Of a stretch of DNA of 64,000 bases, positions 45,897-53,635 are shown piece by piece; position 1 is the stretch's first letter, and each line of letters opens with the position of its first letter. The stretch lies in NCBI RefSeq assembly GCF_044377035.1, contig NZ_JBILJW010000020.1:1-64000 (forward strand), given 5' to 3'. A program made the translations under genes and the position numbers. This stretch comes from Silanimonas sp044377035 (lineage in GTDB: Bacteria > Pseudomonadota > Gammaproteobacteria > Xanthomonadales > Xanthomonadaceae). The notes beneath the pieces are model-generated. The model did not search any database. It had not been told where the DNA came from and saw only the letters and a list, made by a program, of their open reading frames with translations.

Positions 45897-47804
45897 ATGA
45901 TCGCCATCACGCTTCCCGACGGTTCGCAGCGCCAGTACGAGCCCGGCACCACGGTTGCCGACGTCGCCGCCAGCATCGGCGCGGGCCTCGCCAAGGCCAC
46001 GCTGGCCGGCAAGGTCGACGGCAAGCTGGTCGATGCCAGCTTCCCGCTGCAGGCCGACGCCTCGCTCGAGATCGTCACCGAGAAGCACGCCGATGCCCTC
46101 GACGTGCTGCGCCATTCCACCGCTCACCTGCTGGCCCAGGCCGTGCAGCGCCTCTACCCGGGCGCTCAGGTCACGATCGGCCCGGTCATCGACAACGGCT
46201 TCTACTACGACTTCGCCTACGAGCGCGCCTTCACCCCGGACGACCTGCCGAAGATCGAAGCCGAAATGGCGAAGGTCGTCGCCGAGCAACTGCCGGTGGC
46301 GCGCTCGCTGAAGTCGCGCGACGAGGCCGTGGCCTTCTTCAAGGGTCTGGGCGAGCACTACAAGGCGGAGATCATCGAGTCGATCCCGGCCACCGAGGAC
46401 CTCTCGCTGTACTCGCAGGGCGAGTTCACCGACCTTTGCCGCGGCCCGCACGTGCCGAACACCGGCAAGCTGCGCGCCTTCAAGCTGATGAAGGTCGCTG
46501 GCGCCTATTGGCGCGGTGATTCGAACAACCAGATGCTGAGCCGCATCTACGGCACCGCCTGGCTCAACGACAAGGACCTCAAGGCCTACCTGACCCAGCT
46601 CGAGGAGGCCGAGAAGCGCGACCACCGCAAGATCGGCAAGGCGCAGAGCCTCTTCCACGTGCAGGAGGAGGGGCCGGGCCTCGTCTTCTGGCATCCGAAG
46701 GGCTGGCGCCTGTGGCAGGTCGTCGAGCAGTACATGCGCCGCGTGTACCGCGATTCCGGCTACCAGGAAGTGCGCTGCCCGCAGGTGCTCGACGTCTCGC
46801 TGTGGAAGAAGTCCGGCCACTGGGACAACTACCAGAACAACATGTTCTTCACCGAGTCGGAGAAGCGCACCTATGCGCTGAAGCCAATGAACTGCCCGGG
46901 CCACGTGCAGGTCTTCAACCAGGGGCTGCACAGCTACCGCGACCTGCCGATCCGCTACGGCGAGTTCGGCGCCTGCCATCGCAACGAGCCCTCGGGCGCG
47001 CTGCACGGCATCATGCGCGTGCGTGGTTTCACGCAGGACGACGGGCACATCTTCTGCACCGAGGACCAGATCGAGGCCGAGGTCACCGCCTTCCACCAGC
47101 AGGCGATGAAGGTCTACGCCGACTTCGGCTTCAGTGAGATCGCGATGAAGATCGCGCTGCGCCCCGAACCGCGCCTCGGCGACGACGCCACCTGGGACAA
47201 GGCCGAGAACGCCCTCCGCGCCGCCCTGCGTGCTGCCGGGGTCGAATGGGAGGAGCTGCCGGGCGAGGGTGCCTTCTACGGCCCGAAGATCGAGTACCAC
47301 ATGCGTGATTCGATCGGCCGTGGCTGGCAGGTCGGCACCATGCAGGTCGATTTCATGATGCCGCAGCGCCTCGGCGCCGAGTACGTCGACGAATCCTCGA
47401 CCAAGCGCCACCCGGTCATGCTGCACCGGGCCATCGTCGGTTCGATGGAGCGTTTCATCGGCATCCTGATCGAAAACCATGCCGGCGCCTTCCCCGCCTG
47501 GCTGGCCCCGATCCAGGCCGTGGCGATGAATATCACCGACGCGCAGGCCGATTACGTGGCCGAGGTCAGGAAAACCCTTATGAATCAAGGCTTCCGGGTC
47601 GAATCCGATTTGCGGAACGAGAAAATCGGCTATAAGATCCGCGAGCACACGCTGCAGAAGGTCCCGTATTTGCTGGTCGTTGGCGACCGCGAGAAGGAAA
47701 CCGGGACCATCGCCGTGCGTACCCGCGAAGGCGTCGACCTCGGTTCGATGCCGGTCGCGGAGTTCGCCGCGAAGCTGGCAGCTGAGAACGGTCCCGCCGC
47801 CTGA
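45897..47804 (+). CDS. thrS: Threonyl-tRNA synthetase
   Basis: A 635-residue class II synthetase that charges tRNA-Thr. It has an N-terminal TGS domain (about 1-62), the editing/SAD region with HSTAHLLAQAV (about 72) and a C/H set, the catalytic core with zinc ligand Cys in MNCPGHVQVF (about 333), RYGEFGACHRNEPSGALHG, and the C-terminal anticodon domain. Length is typical. The start MIAITLPDGSQRQYEPG is standard. It heads the conserved block thrS-infC-rpmI-rplT-pheS-pheT-ihfA. Confidence 0.98.
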   Translation: MIAITLPDGSQRQYEPGTTVADVAASIGAGLAKATLAGKVDGKLVDASFPLQADASLEIVTEKHADALDVLRHSTAHLLAQAVQRLYPGAQVTIGPVIDNGFYYDFAYERAFTPDDLPKIEAEMAKVVAEQLPVARSLKSRDEAVAFFKGLGEHYKAEIIESIPATEDLSLYSQGEFTDLCRGPHVPNTGKLRAFKLMKVAGAYWRGDSNNQMLSRIYGTAWLNDKDLKAYLTQLEEAEKRDHRKIGKAQSLFHVQEEGPGLVFWHPKGWRLWQVVEQYMRRVYRDSGYQEVRCPQVLDVSLWKKSGHWDNYQNNMFFTESEKRTYALKPMNCPGHVQVFNQGLHSYRDLPIRYGEFGACHRNEPSGALHGIMRVRGFTQDDGHIFCTEDQIEAEVTAFHQQAMKVYADFGFSEIAMKIALRPEPRLGDDATWDKAENALRAALRAAGVEWEELPGEGAFYGPKIEYHMRDSIGRGWQVGTMQVDFMMPQRLGAEYVDESSTKRHPVMLHRAIVGSMERFIGILIENHAGAFPAWLAPIQAVAMNITDAQADYVAEVRKTLMNQGFRVESDLRNEKIGYKIREHTLQKVPYLLVVGDREKETGTIAVRTREGVDLGSMPVAEFAAKLAAENGPAA

Positions 47805-47837
47805 GCGTCGGGTTGAAGCACCCCTGGAGACTGCCCC

Positions 47838-48359
47838 ATCAGTACTGAAAAACCCAATCGCAAGAACCTCGAGATCCGCGTCCCGCGCGTGCGCGTGATC
47901 GGCGCGGAAGGCGAGAACGTCGGTGTCCTGTCGCGCGATGAAGCGCTGCGCATGGCGGAAGATCTCGGCCTCGATCTCGTCGAGATCCAGCCGAACGTCG
48001 ATCCGCCGGTGTGCCGGATCATGGACTTCGGCAAGTTCCGCTTCGAGATGCAGAAGAAGGCTTCGGCGGCCAAGAAGAAGCAGAAGCAGGTCGAGATCAA
48101 GGAACTGAAGTTCCGCCCGACCACGGACGTCGGCGATTACGACGTCAAGCTTCGCAACATCCGCCGGTTCCTCGAGGAAGGCGACAAGGTCAAGATCAAC
48201 ATCCGCTTCCGCGGTCGCGAGATGAGCCATCAGGAGCTCGGTATCGCGATGGCGGCCAAGATCGAAGCCGACCTGGCCGACGAGATCATCGTCGAGTCGC
48301 GTCCGCGCCTCGAAGGCCGCCAGATGGTCATGATGCTGGCGCCGAAGAAGAAGGTCTGA
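47838..48359 (+). CDS. infC: Translation initiation factor IF-3 (AUC start)
   Basis: A 173-residue factor that binds the 30S subunit and checks start codons. The reading frame is open from an ATC at 47838, nine bases after GGAG, giving the family N-terminus STEKPNRKNLEIRVPRVRVIG. No ATG or GTG sits at the right place, and a start at the later GTG would delete conserved residues. Known infC genes use rare starts (AUU, AUC), which makes the gene sensitive to IF-3 itself. The helix-linker (MQKKASAAKKKQKQ) and C-domain MSHQELG are standard. Confidence 0.95.
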   Translation: MSTEKPNRKNLEIRVPRVRVIGAEGENVGVLSRDEALRMAEDLGLDLVEIQPNVDPPVCRIMDFGKFRFEMQKKASAAKKKQKQVEIKELKFRPTTDVGDYDVKLRNIRRFLEEGDKVKINIRFRGREMSHQELGIAMAAKIEADLADEIIVESRPRLEGRQMVMMLAPKKKV

Positions 48360-48421
48360 GGCCGGACTTCCGGAAGAAGGGCGCCGGCCCGACCGGATGC
48401 CCTGACGCCTGCTGAACCCTG

Positions 48422-48456
48422 AAACGCCCGCCTTGCCATGGTGGGCGTTTCTGTTT
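48422..48456 (+). terminator. Hairpin between infC and rpmI
   Basis: An eleven-pair stem (AAACGCCCGCC / GGTGGGCGTTT, one wobble) with a seven-base loop, followed by CTGTTT. It partly overlaps the promoter candidate for rpmI. Confidence 0.65.
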
Positions 48457-48462
48457 CATAAT
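48433..48462 (+). promoter_or_regulatory. Candidate promoter of rpmI-rplT
   Basis: TTGCCA (48433-48438), 18-base spacer, CATAAT (48457-48462). It lies within and just after the infC terminator and would produce a leader of about 130 bases before rpmI. Confidence 0.5.
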
Positions 48463-48599
48463 CCGAGGTTCCCGCGTTGCGGGAGAGGATCCCCGGAGCT
48501 TCGCGATGAGCGAGGCCCGGTTACCGCCGGTTCGGGCAGGAAGGAAAGCACGGTTCACGCCGTCGCCCGGCCAGTAAAAGCACTCCGAAAGGACCCGTT
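48463..48599 (+). promoter_or_regulatory. Structured leader of rpmI-rplT
   Basis: About 135 bases without an ORF. It contains the hairpin CCCGC-GTT-GCGGG and a second stem around GCCCGGTTACCGCCGGTTCGGGC, then GGCAGGAAGGAAAGCA. Genes for L35/L20 are autoregulated by L20 in E. coli, so an L20-binding leader is plausible. This is inferred from position and structure only. Confidence 0.35.
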
Positions 48600-48797
48600 A
48601 TGCCCAAGATCAAGACCAACCGGGCTGCCGCCAAGCGTTTCCGCAAGACGGCCTCCGGCAAGTACAAGTGCGGCCACGCCAACCGTAGCCACATCCTCAC
48701 CAAGAAAGCGACCAAGCGGAAGCGCAACCTGCGGCAGACGAACCATGTTCGTGCCGAGGACGCGGGCCGTCTGGACCGCATGCTGCCGTATCTCTGA
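48600..48797 (+). CDS. rpmI: 50S ribosomal protein L35
   Basis: A 65-residue basic ribosomal protein. The start PKIKTNRAAAKRFRKTASGKYK and the middle SHILTKKATKRKRNLR are the L35 signature. Length is the family norm. It is separated from infC by a hairpin and a structured leader, and rplT follows after 13 bases with a strong GAGGAGG ribosome site. Confidence 0.98.
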   Translation: MPKIKTNRAAAKRFRKTASGKYKCGHANRSHILTKKATKRKRNLRQTNHVRAEDAGRLDRMLPYL

Positions 48798-48810
48798 GGA
48801 GGACTGACCC

Positions 48811-49170
48811 ATGGCACGAGTTAAGCGTGGTGTCACGGCGCGCCGCCGTCACAAGAAAGTCATTGCCGCTGCGAAGGGCTACTACAACGCCCGCCGCAAG
48901 GTGTTCCGCGTCGCCAAGCAGGCCGTCACCAAGGCCCAGCAGTACGCGTACATCGGCCGCAAGCGCAAGAAGCGCGATTTCCGTTCGCTGTGGATCGTCC
49001 GCATCAATGCGGCGGCCCGCCTGAACGGCTTGAGCTATTCCCGCCTGATGAACGGCCTCAAGAAGGCCAACGTCACGCTGGACCGCAAGGCCCTGGCCGA
49101 CCTGGCCATCCACGACGCGGCCGCCTTTACGGCCGTGGCGGAGCAGGCCAAGCGCGCTCTCGCGGCGTAA
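48811..49170 (+). CDS. rplT: 50S ribosomal protein L20
   Basis: A 119-residue ribosomal protein essential in early 50S assembly and, in E. coli, the autogenous repressor of rpmI-rplT. The N-terminus ARVKRGVTARRRHKKVI and the block GLSYSRLMNGLKKANVTLDRK are invariant. A strong Shine-Dalgarno GAGGAGG lies upstream. Confidence 0.98.
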   Translation: MARVKRGVTARRRHKKVIAAAKGYYNARRKVFRVAKQAVTKAQQYAYIGRKRKKRDFRSLWIVRINAAARLNGLSYSRLMNGLKKANVTLDRKALADLAIHDAAAFTAVAEQAKRALAA

Positions 49171-49227
49171 ATCGGCAACTGCATCGACGGCGCCTCGGCG
49201 CCGCTTGATGTGGCAACCCGAACACGA

Positions 49228-49260
49228 GGGAAGGGCGCGAGTCCTTCCCTTTTGTTTTTT
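49228..49260 (+). terminator. Terminator between rplT and pheS
   Basis: A seven-pair stem GGGAAGG / CCTTCCC with an eight-base loop followed by TTTTGTTTTTT. It is a good intrinsic terminator about 60 bases before pheS and could end the L20 transcript or act as a pheS attenuator. Confidence 0.8.
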
Positions 49261-49318
49261 CCGGGCCGGCTCGATCCATGGGCAGGCCACTGAATGCATT
49301 CCACAAGGGTCGTCCCGA

Positions 49319-50314
49319 ATGAGCGACGTGCAATCCCTCACCACCAACGCGCTGGTCGACATCGCCGCCGCCACGACGCTGGAGGCGCTCGAAGCGCTGC
49401 GCGTTGGGCTGCTTGGCAAGTCGGGCAGCATCACGGCGCAGCTGAAGGCGCTCGGTGCCCTGCCGCCGGACGAGCGCAAGGCCGTCGGCGAAGGCATCAA
49501 CAAGGCGCGCGACGCGATCGGCGACGCCCTCGCGGCCCGCAAGGCCGTGCTGGAGCAGGCCGCGCTTGATGCGCGCCTCGCCTCCGAGCGCATCGACGTG
49601 ACCCTGCCGGGACGCGATGGCGAGATGGGCGTGGTGCATCCGGTGTCGCGGACCATCGAACGCCTCACCGGCATCCTGCGTGGCCTCGGCTACGACCTCG
49701 CGGATGGCCCCGAGATCGAGGACGACTGGCACAACTTCGAGGCGCTGAATTTCCCGCCGCACCACCCGGCGCGCGCCATGCACGACACCTTCTACTTCGG
49801 TGACGGCCGCCTGCTGCGCACGCACACTTCGCCCGTGCAGGTGCGCGCGATGAAGGGCCAGACGCCGCCGCTGCGCGTTATCGCTGCCGGCAAGGTCTAC
49901 CGGAGCGACAGCGACCAGACGCACACCCCGATGTTCCATCAGATCGAGGGTTTCGTCGTTGGCGAGAACGTCAGCTTCGCGGAGCTGAAAGGAACGCTGA
50001 AGGCGCTGGTGCGCGCGTTCTTCGAGCGCGATTTCGAGATGCGCTTCCGTCCGAGCTATTTCCCGTTCACCGAGCCCTCGGCCGAGGTGGACATCGCGTG
50101 GCAGCAGCCGGACGGCAGCAAGCGCTGGCTGGAGGTGCTGGGCTGCGGCATGGTGCATCCGAACGTGTTGCGCAGCTGCGGCATCGACCCCGAGAAGTAC
50201 ACCGGCTTCGCGTTCGGCCTCGGCGTCGAACGCTTCGCCATGCTGCGCTACGGCGTCAACGACCTGCGCAGCTTCTTCGACAACGACGTCCGCTTCCTGG
50301 GGCAGTTCGCATGA
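49319..50314 (+). CDS. pheS: Phenylalanyl-tRNA synthetase, alpha subunit
   Basis: A 331-residue catalytic subunit. N-terminal coiled-coil domain (about 1-85), then the class II core with the conserved HPARAMHDTFYF, TSPVQVRAMKGQTPPLRVIA and KVYRSDSDQTHTPMFHQIEG. The C-terminal CGMVHPNVLRSCGIDPEKYTG and GLGVERFAMLRYG complete it. ATG 49319 follows the conserved N-terminus; an upstream in-frame ATG would read through the terminator. It overlaps pheT by four bases. Confidence 0.98.
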   Translation: MSDVQSLTTNALVDIAAATTLEALEALRVGLLGKSGSITAQLKALGALPPDERKAVGEGINKARDAIGDALAARKAVLEQAALDARLASERIDVTLPGRDGEMGVVHPVSRTIERLTGILRGLGYDLADGPEIEDDWHNFEALNFPPHHPARAMHDTFYFGDGRLLRTHTSPVQVRAMKGQTPPLRVIAAGKVYRSDSDQTHTPMFHQIEGFVVGENVSFAELKGTLKALVRAFFERDFEMRFRPSYFPFTEPSAEVDIAWQQPDGSKRWLEVLGCGMVHPNVLRSCGIDPEKYTGFAFGLGVERFAMLRYGVNDLRSFFDNDVRFLGQFA

Positions 50315-52692
50315 AGTTCAACGAAAGCTGGCTGCGCGAGCACGTGGCCGTCGAGGCCGACCGCGACGCGCTGTGCGCGGCCCTCACCGCCATCGGCCTG
50401 GAAGTGGAAGGCGTCGAGCCCATCGGCGGTGAACTGCCGGGCGTGATCGTCGCGGAGATCGTCGACGCCGTGCGCCATCCGGAGGCCGACCGCCTGCAGG
50501 TCTGCAAGGTGGCCATCGGTGGCGGCGAGCACGTGCAGATCGTCTGCGGCGCGCCGAATGCCCGCGCCGGCCTCAAGGCGCCTCTGGCGACCGTCGGCGC
50601 GGTGCTGCCCGGCGGCCTGAACATCAAGGCGGCGAAGCTCCGCGGCGTCGAAAGCTTCGGCATGCTGTGCTCGGCCAAGGAACTGGGCATCGATCCGGAT
50701 GCCTCCGGCTTGCTCGAACTGCCGGCCGATGCGCCGGTGGGCACCGCACTCGCGGCCTTCCTCGGCCTGCCGGACGCGCGCATCGAGCTGAAGCTCACGC
50801 CGAACCGCGCCGACTGCTTCTCGATCCGAGGTATCGCCTTCGACGTGGCCGCTGCGCTCGGCGCGCAGGTGCGTGCGTTCGAGGCCGCGCCGGTCGCCGC
50901 GACCGCTTCGGCCACGCTGCCGGTCGAACTCCATGCCGGCGCCGACGCGCCGCGCTACTGCGGTCGCGTCATCGAAGGCCTGGACCCGAATGCGACGTCG
51001 CCGTCGTGGCTCACGGAAAAGCTGAAGCGCTGCGGCCTGCGCCCGATCAGCCCGTTGGTCGACATCACCAACCTCGTGATGCTCGAGCTGGGCCAGCCGA
51101 TGCACGCCTTCGATGCCGACACGCTCAAGGGCCCGATCGGCGTGCGTCATGGCCGCGGCGCAGAATCGCTGAAACTGCTCGACGAGCGCGAGGCGGCGAT
51201 CGACGCCGGCTTCCTCGTGATCACCGACGCTGACCGTCCGGTCGCGCTGGCGGGCGTCATGGGCGGTTTCGACACCCGCGTGACCGACGCCACGACCCGC
51301 GTCTTCCTGGAATCGGCGCATTTCGCGCCGTCCGCGATCATTGGCCGTGCGCGCAAGCTCGGCCTGCACACGGATGCCTCGCACCGCTTCGAGCGTGGCG
51401 TCGATCCGGCACTGCCGCGCGTGGCGCTGGAATACGCGACCAAGCTCGTGATGGACATCATGGGCGGCCGCGCCGGCCCCGTGGTCGAGGCCGTCCGCGA
51501 GGCCGACCTGCCGGTGCGCATGCCGGTCGCGCTGCGTCGCGAGCGCTTGGCCCGCGTGCTCGGCCAGCGCATCGATGACGCCGAAGTGGCGCGCATCTTC
51601 GTGGCGCTGGGCATGGTGGTCGAGGCGACGAACGACGGCTGGCGCATCACGCCGCCGGCCCGCCGCTTCGACATCGCCATCGAAGAAGATCTGGTCGAGG
51701 AAGTGGCCCGCATCCACGGCTACGACGCCGTGCCCGCTGCGCTGCCGGCCGGCGAGATCCCGCTGGCCGACCACACTGAGACGCGTGCGCCGGAAGCCTT
51801 CCTGCGCCGCCAGCTCGCCGCGCGTGGTTTCCATGAAGCGATCAACTTCGCCTTCGTCGATGCGGCACAGCTGCAGCGTTGGGGCCTCGAAGCCGGTGCC
51901 ATCGCGCTGCTGAACCCGCTGGCCTCCGACCTCGGCACGATGCGCACCGGCTTGCTGCCGGGCCTCGTCGAGGCGATCCGCCGCAACCTCGCCCGCCAGC
52001 AGGCCCGCGTCCGCTTGTTCGAGATCGGTCGCGTGTTCCATGCCCCGGCGACCACCGCTGCCGCTCCGGTCGAAACCCGCCGCATCGCGTTCGCTGCCGT
52101 CGGCGCCGCGAAGCCGGAGCAGTGGAGCAGCGCGACCCGTCCGGTCGACTTCTACGACCTCAAGGGCGACCTTGAGGCCCTCGCCGGGCCGGCCGTCGAC
52201 GCGCTGGCCTTCGCGCCGGCCACGGGCGTGCCTTGGCTGCACCCCGGTCGCAGCGCCGCGGTGACGCTGGATGGTGTGGCCCTCGGGTTCGTCGGCCACC
52301 TCCACCCGGCCTTGGCCAAGGCGCTCGACCTCGATGGCGAAGTGGTCGTGGCTGAGCTGGATCTGGGCCGCCTCGAAGCCCGCGCCGTGCCCAAGGCCGG
52401 CGAGCTGTCGCGATTCCCCTCCGTCCGCCGCGACCTGGCCGTGCTGGTGGCCGAGGATCGGCCTTGGGCCGACCTGGAGGCCAGCCTCCGCCAGTCGCTT
52501 GGCGGCCTGCTGCGGGACGTGAAGGTCTTCGACCGCTATGCCGGCAAGGGCCTCGAAACGGGGGTCAAAAGCCTCGCTATGGGATTGATTCTGCAGGATG
52601 TTTCCCGCACTCTCACCGACTCGGACGTCGACAAGGCGGTCCAGGCCGCGTTGGCGGCTCTGGAACGTGACTGTGGCGCCCGCCTGCGATGA
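50311..52692 (+). CDS. pheT: Phenylalanyl-tRNA synthetase, beta subunit
   Basis: A 793-residue subunit that binds tRNA and edits Tyr. It starts MKFNESWLREHV, then a tRNA-binding (EMAP-like) domain with VCGAPNARAGLKAPLATVGA, the B3/B4 editing domain, B5, the core-like domain and a C-terminal FDX-ACB domain (SRFPSVRRDLAVLV through the end). Length matches the 790-800 norm. The ATG overlaps the pheS stop (ATGA); ihfA begins 14 bases later. Confidence 0.98.
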   Translation: MKFNESWLREHVAVEADRDALCAALTAIGLEVEGVEPIGGELPGVIVAEIVDAVRHPEADRLQVCKVAIGGGEHVQIVCGAPNARAGLKAPLATVGAVLPGGLNIKAAKLRGVESFGMLCSAKELGIDPDASGLLELPADAPVGTALAAFLGLPDARIELKLTPNRADCFSIRGIAFDVAAALGAQVRAFEAAPVAATASATLPVELHAGADAPRYCGRVIEGLDPNATSPSWLTEKLKRCGLRPISPLVDITNLVMLELGQPMHAFDADTLKGPIGVRHGRGAESLKLLDEREAAIDAGFLVITDADRPVALAGVMGGFDTRVTDATTRVFLESAHFAPSAIIGRARKLGLHTDASHRFERGVDPALPRVALEYATKLVMDIMGGRAGPVVEAVREADLPVRMPVALRRERLARVLGQRIDDAEVARIFVALGMVVEATNDGWRITPPARRFDIAIEEDLVEEVARIHGYDAVPAALPAGEIPLADHTETRAPEAFLRRQLAARGFHEAINFAFVDAAQLQRWGLEAGAIALLNPLASDLGTMRTGLLPGLVEAIRRNLARQQARVRLFEIGRVFHAPATTAAAPVETRRIAFAAVGAAKPEQWSSATRPVDFYDLKGDLEALAGPAVDALAFAPATGVPWLHPGRSAAVTLDGVALGFVGHLHPALAKALDLDGEVVVAELDLGRLEARAVPKAGELSRFPSVRRDLAVLVAEDRPWADLEASLRQSLGGLLRDVKVFDRYAGKGLETGVKSLAMGLILQDVSRTLTDSDVDKAVQAALAALERDCGARLR

Positions 52693-52706
52693 CCTGAGGG
52701 GGCGAC

Positions 52707-53006
52707 GTGGCACTGACCAAGGCAGAAATGGCGGAGCGACTGTTCGAGGACGTGGGCCTCAACAAGCGTGAGGCCAAGGAGTTCGTCGACGCATTCTTCG
52801 ACGTCCTTCGGCTGTCGCTTGAGCAGGGCAAGCAGGTGAAGCTCTCCGGTTTCGGCAATTTCGACCTGCGCCGCAAGAACGAGCGGCCGGGTCGCAACCC
52901 GAAGACCGGTGAGGAAATCCCGATTCTTGCGCGGACCGTCGTCACGTTCCGCCCGGGCCAGAAGCTGAAGGAGCGCGTGGACGCCTATGCTGGACCCGGG
53001 AAGTAA
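52707..53006 (+). CDS. ihfA: Integration host factor subunit alpha
   Basis: A 99-residue DNA-bending protein that pairs with IhfB. MALTKAEMAERLFEDVGLNKREAKEFV is the typical start, with a GTG codon. The DNA arm GRNPKTGEEIPILARTVVTF carries the intercalating Pro. It follows pheT as in nearly all gammaproteobacteria. The last 20 bases overlap the next gene, a MerR regulator. Confidence 0.97.
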   Translation: MALTKAEMAERLFEDVGLNKREAKEFVDAFFDVLRLSLEQGKQVKLSGFGNFDLRRKNERPGRNPKTGEEIPILARTVVTFRPGQKLKERVDAYAGPGK

Positions 53007-53388
53007 TCGCGAGCTGCCGCCGATCCCGGCGAAGCGCTACTTCACCATCGGTGAAGTGGCGGAGCTCTGCGACGTCAAGCCGCACGTGCTGCGCTATTGG
53101 GAAACCGAATTCCCGACGCTGAAGCCGGTGAAGCGCCGCGGCAACCGCCGCTACTACCAGCGCGCCGATGTGCTGGTGATCCGCCAGATCCGCGGCCTGC
53201 TGTACGAAGAGGGCTACACCATCGGCGGTGCGCGTCTGCGCATCGACACCGAGAAGCAGGCGCCGGCGGCGGCGAAAGCCAAGGCAGCCAGCGCGGCTTC
53301 CGAGCCCGCGTCCGCGGGCATCGATGTGGCGCTGCTTCGCCAAGTGCGCGAAGAGCTCGAATCGGTGCTCGCGCTGCTGCGTTCTTGA
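52987..53388 (+). CDS. MerR-family regulator downstream of ihfA
   Basis: A 133-residue transcription factor. The helix-turn-helix is in KRYFTIGEVAELCDVKPHVLRYWE (about 16-39, read in blocks) and the wing in RRGNRRYYQRADVLVIRQI. The C-terminal part is Ala-rich with a short helix (LLRQVREELESVLALL) and no metal-binding Cys. This type is common right after ihfA, and its role is not known. Start ATG is inside ihfA with 20 bases of overlap. Confidence 0.9.
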   Translation: MLDPGSNRELPPIPAKRYFTIGEVAELCDVKPHVLRYWETEFPTLKPVKRRGNRRYYQRADVLVIRQIRGLLYEEGYTIGGARLRIDTEKQAPAAAKAKAASAASEPASAGIDVALLRQVREELESVLALLRS

Positions 53389-53407
53389 GTGCAGTGCCGG
53401 GGATCAG

Positions 53408-53436
53408 TCGACCCCGGCGGAGCCAGTCGGTATACT
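53408..53436 (+). promoter_or_regulatory. tRNA-Pro promoter
   Basis: TCGACC (53408-53413), 17-base spacer, TATACT (53431-53436), 38 bases before the tRNA. Confidence 0.6.
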
Positions 53437-53474
53437 GCGCGGCCTCGCTGCTTGGCAGTGAATGATTTTCCGGT

Positions 53475-53551
53475 CGGGGCGTAGCGCAGCCTGGTAGCGC
53501 ATTTGCCTGGGGGGCAAAGGGTCGTGGGTTCGAATCCCGCCGTCCCGACCA
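53475..53551 (+). tRNA. tRNA-Pro (GGG), CCA encoded
   Basis: A 77-base gene. Acceptor arms CGGGGCG and CGTCCCG pair with one wobble, discriminator A, CCA encoded. The anticodon stem TTTGC/GCAAA frames the loop CTGGGGG, anticodon GGG. The T arm is GTGGGTTCGAATCCCGC. Confidence 0.97.
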
Positions 53552-53563
53552 ACTCGATGAAAG

Positions 53564-53591
53564 AAAAAACCCGCCTCTCGGCGGGTTTTTT
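53564..53591. terminator. Bidirectional terminator after tRNA-Pro
   Basis: Perfect 12-base arms AAAAAACCCGCC / GGCGGGTTTTTT with loop TCTC. It serves tRNA-Pro on the plus strand and the facing acyl-CoA dehydrogenase gene. Confidence 0.9.
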
Positions 53592-53635
53592 CTTGGCGCC
53601 GGGTCCGGAGGGTCGAAGCCCTCCGGCATGGCTGA

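Noticed and set aside
45697..45900. Short frames MSTRET and MTRNGIHR after tRNA-Val as a thr leader peptide
   Set aside because: Only one or two Thr codons, no alternative hairpin pairing that I could draw, and poor ribosome sites.
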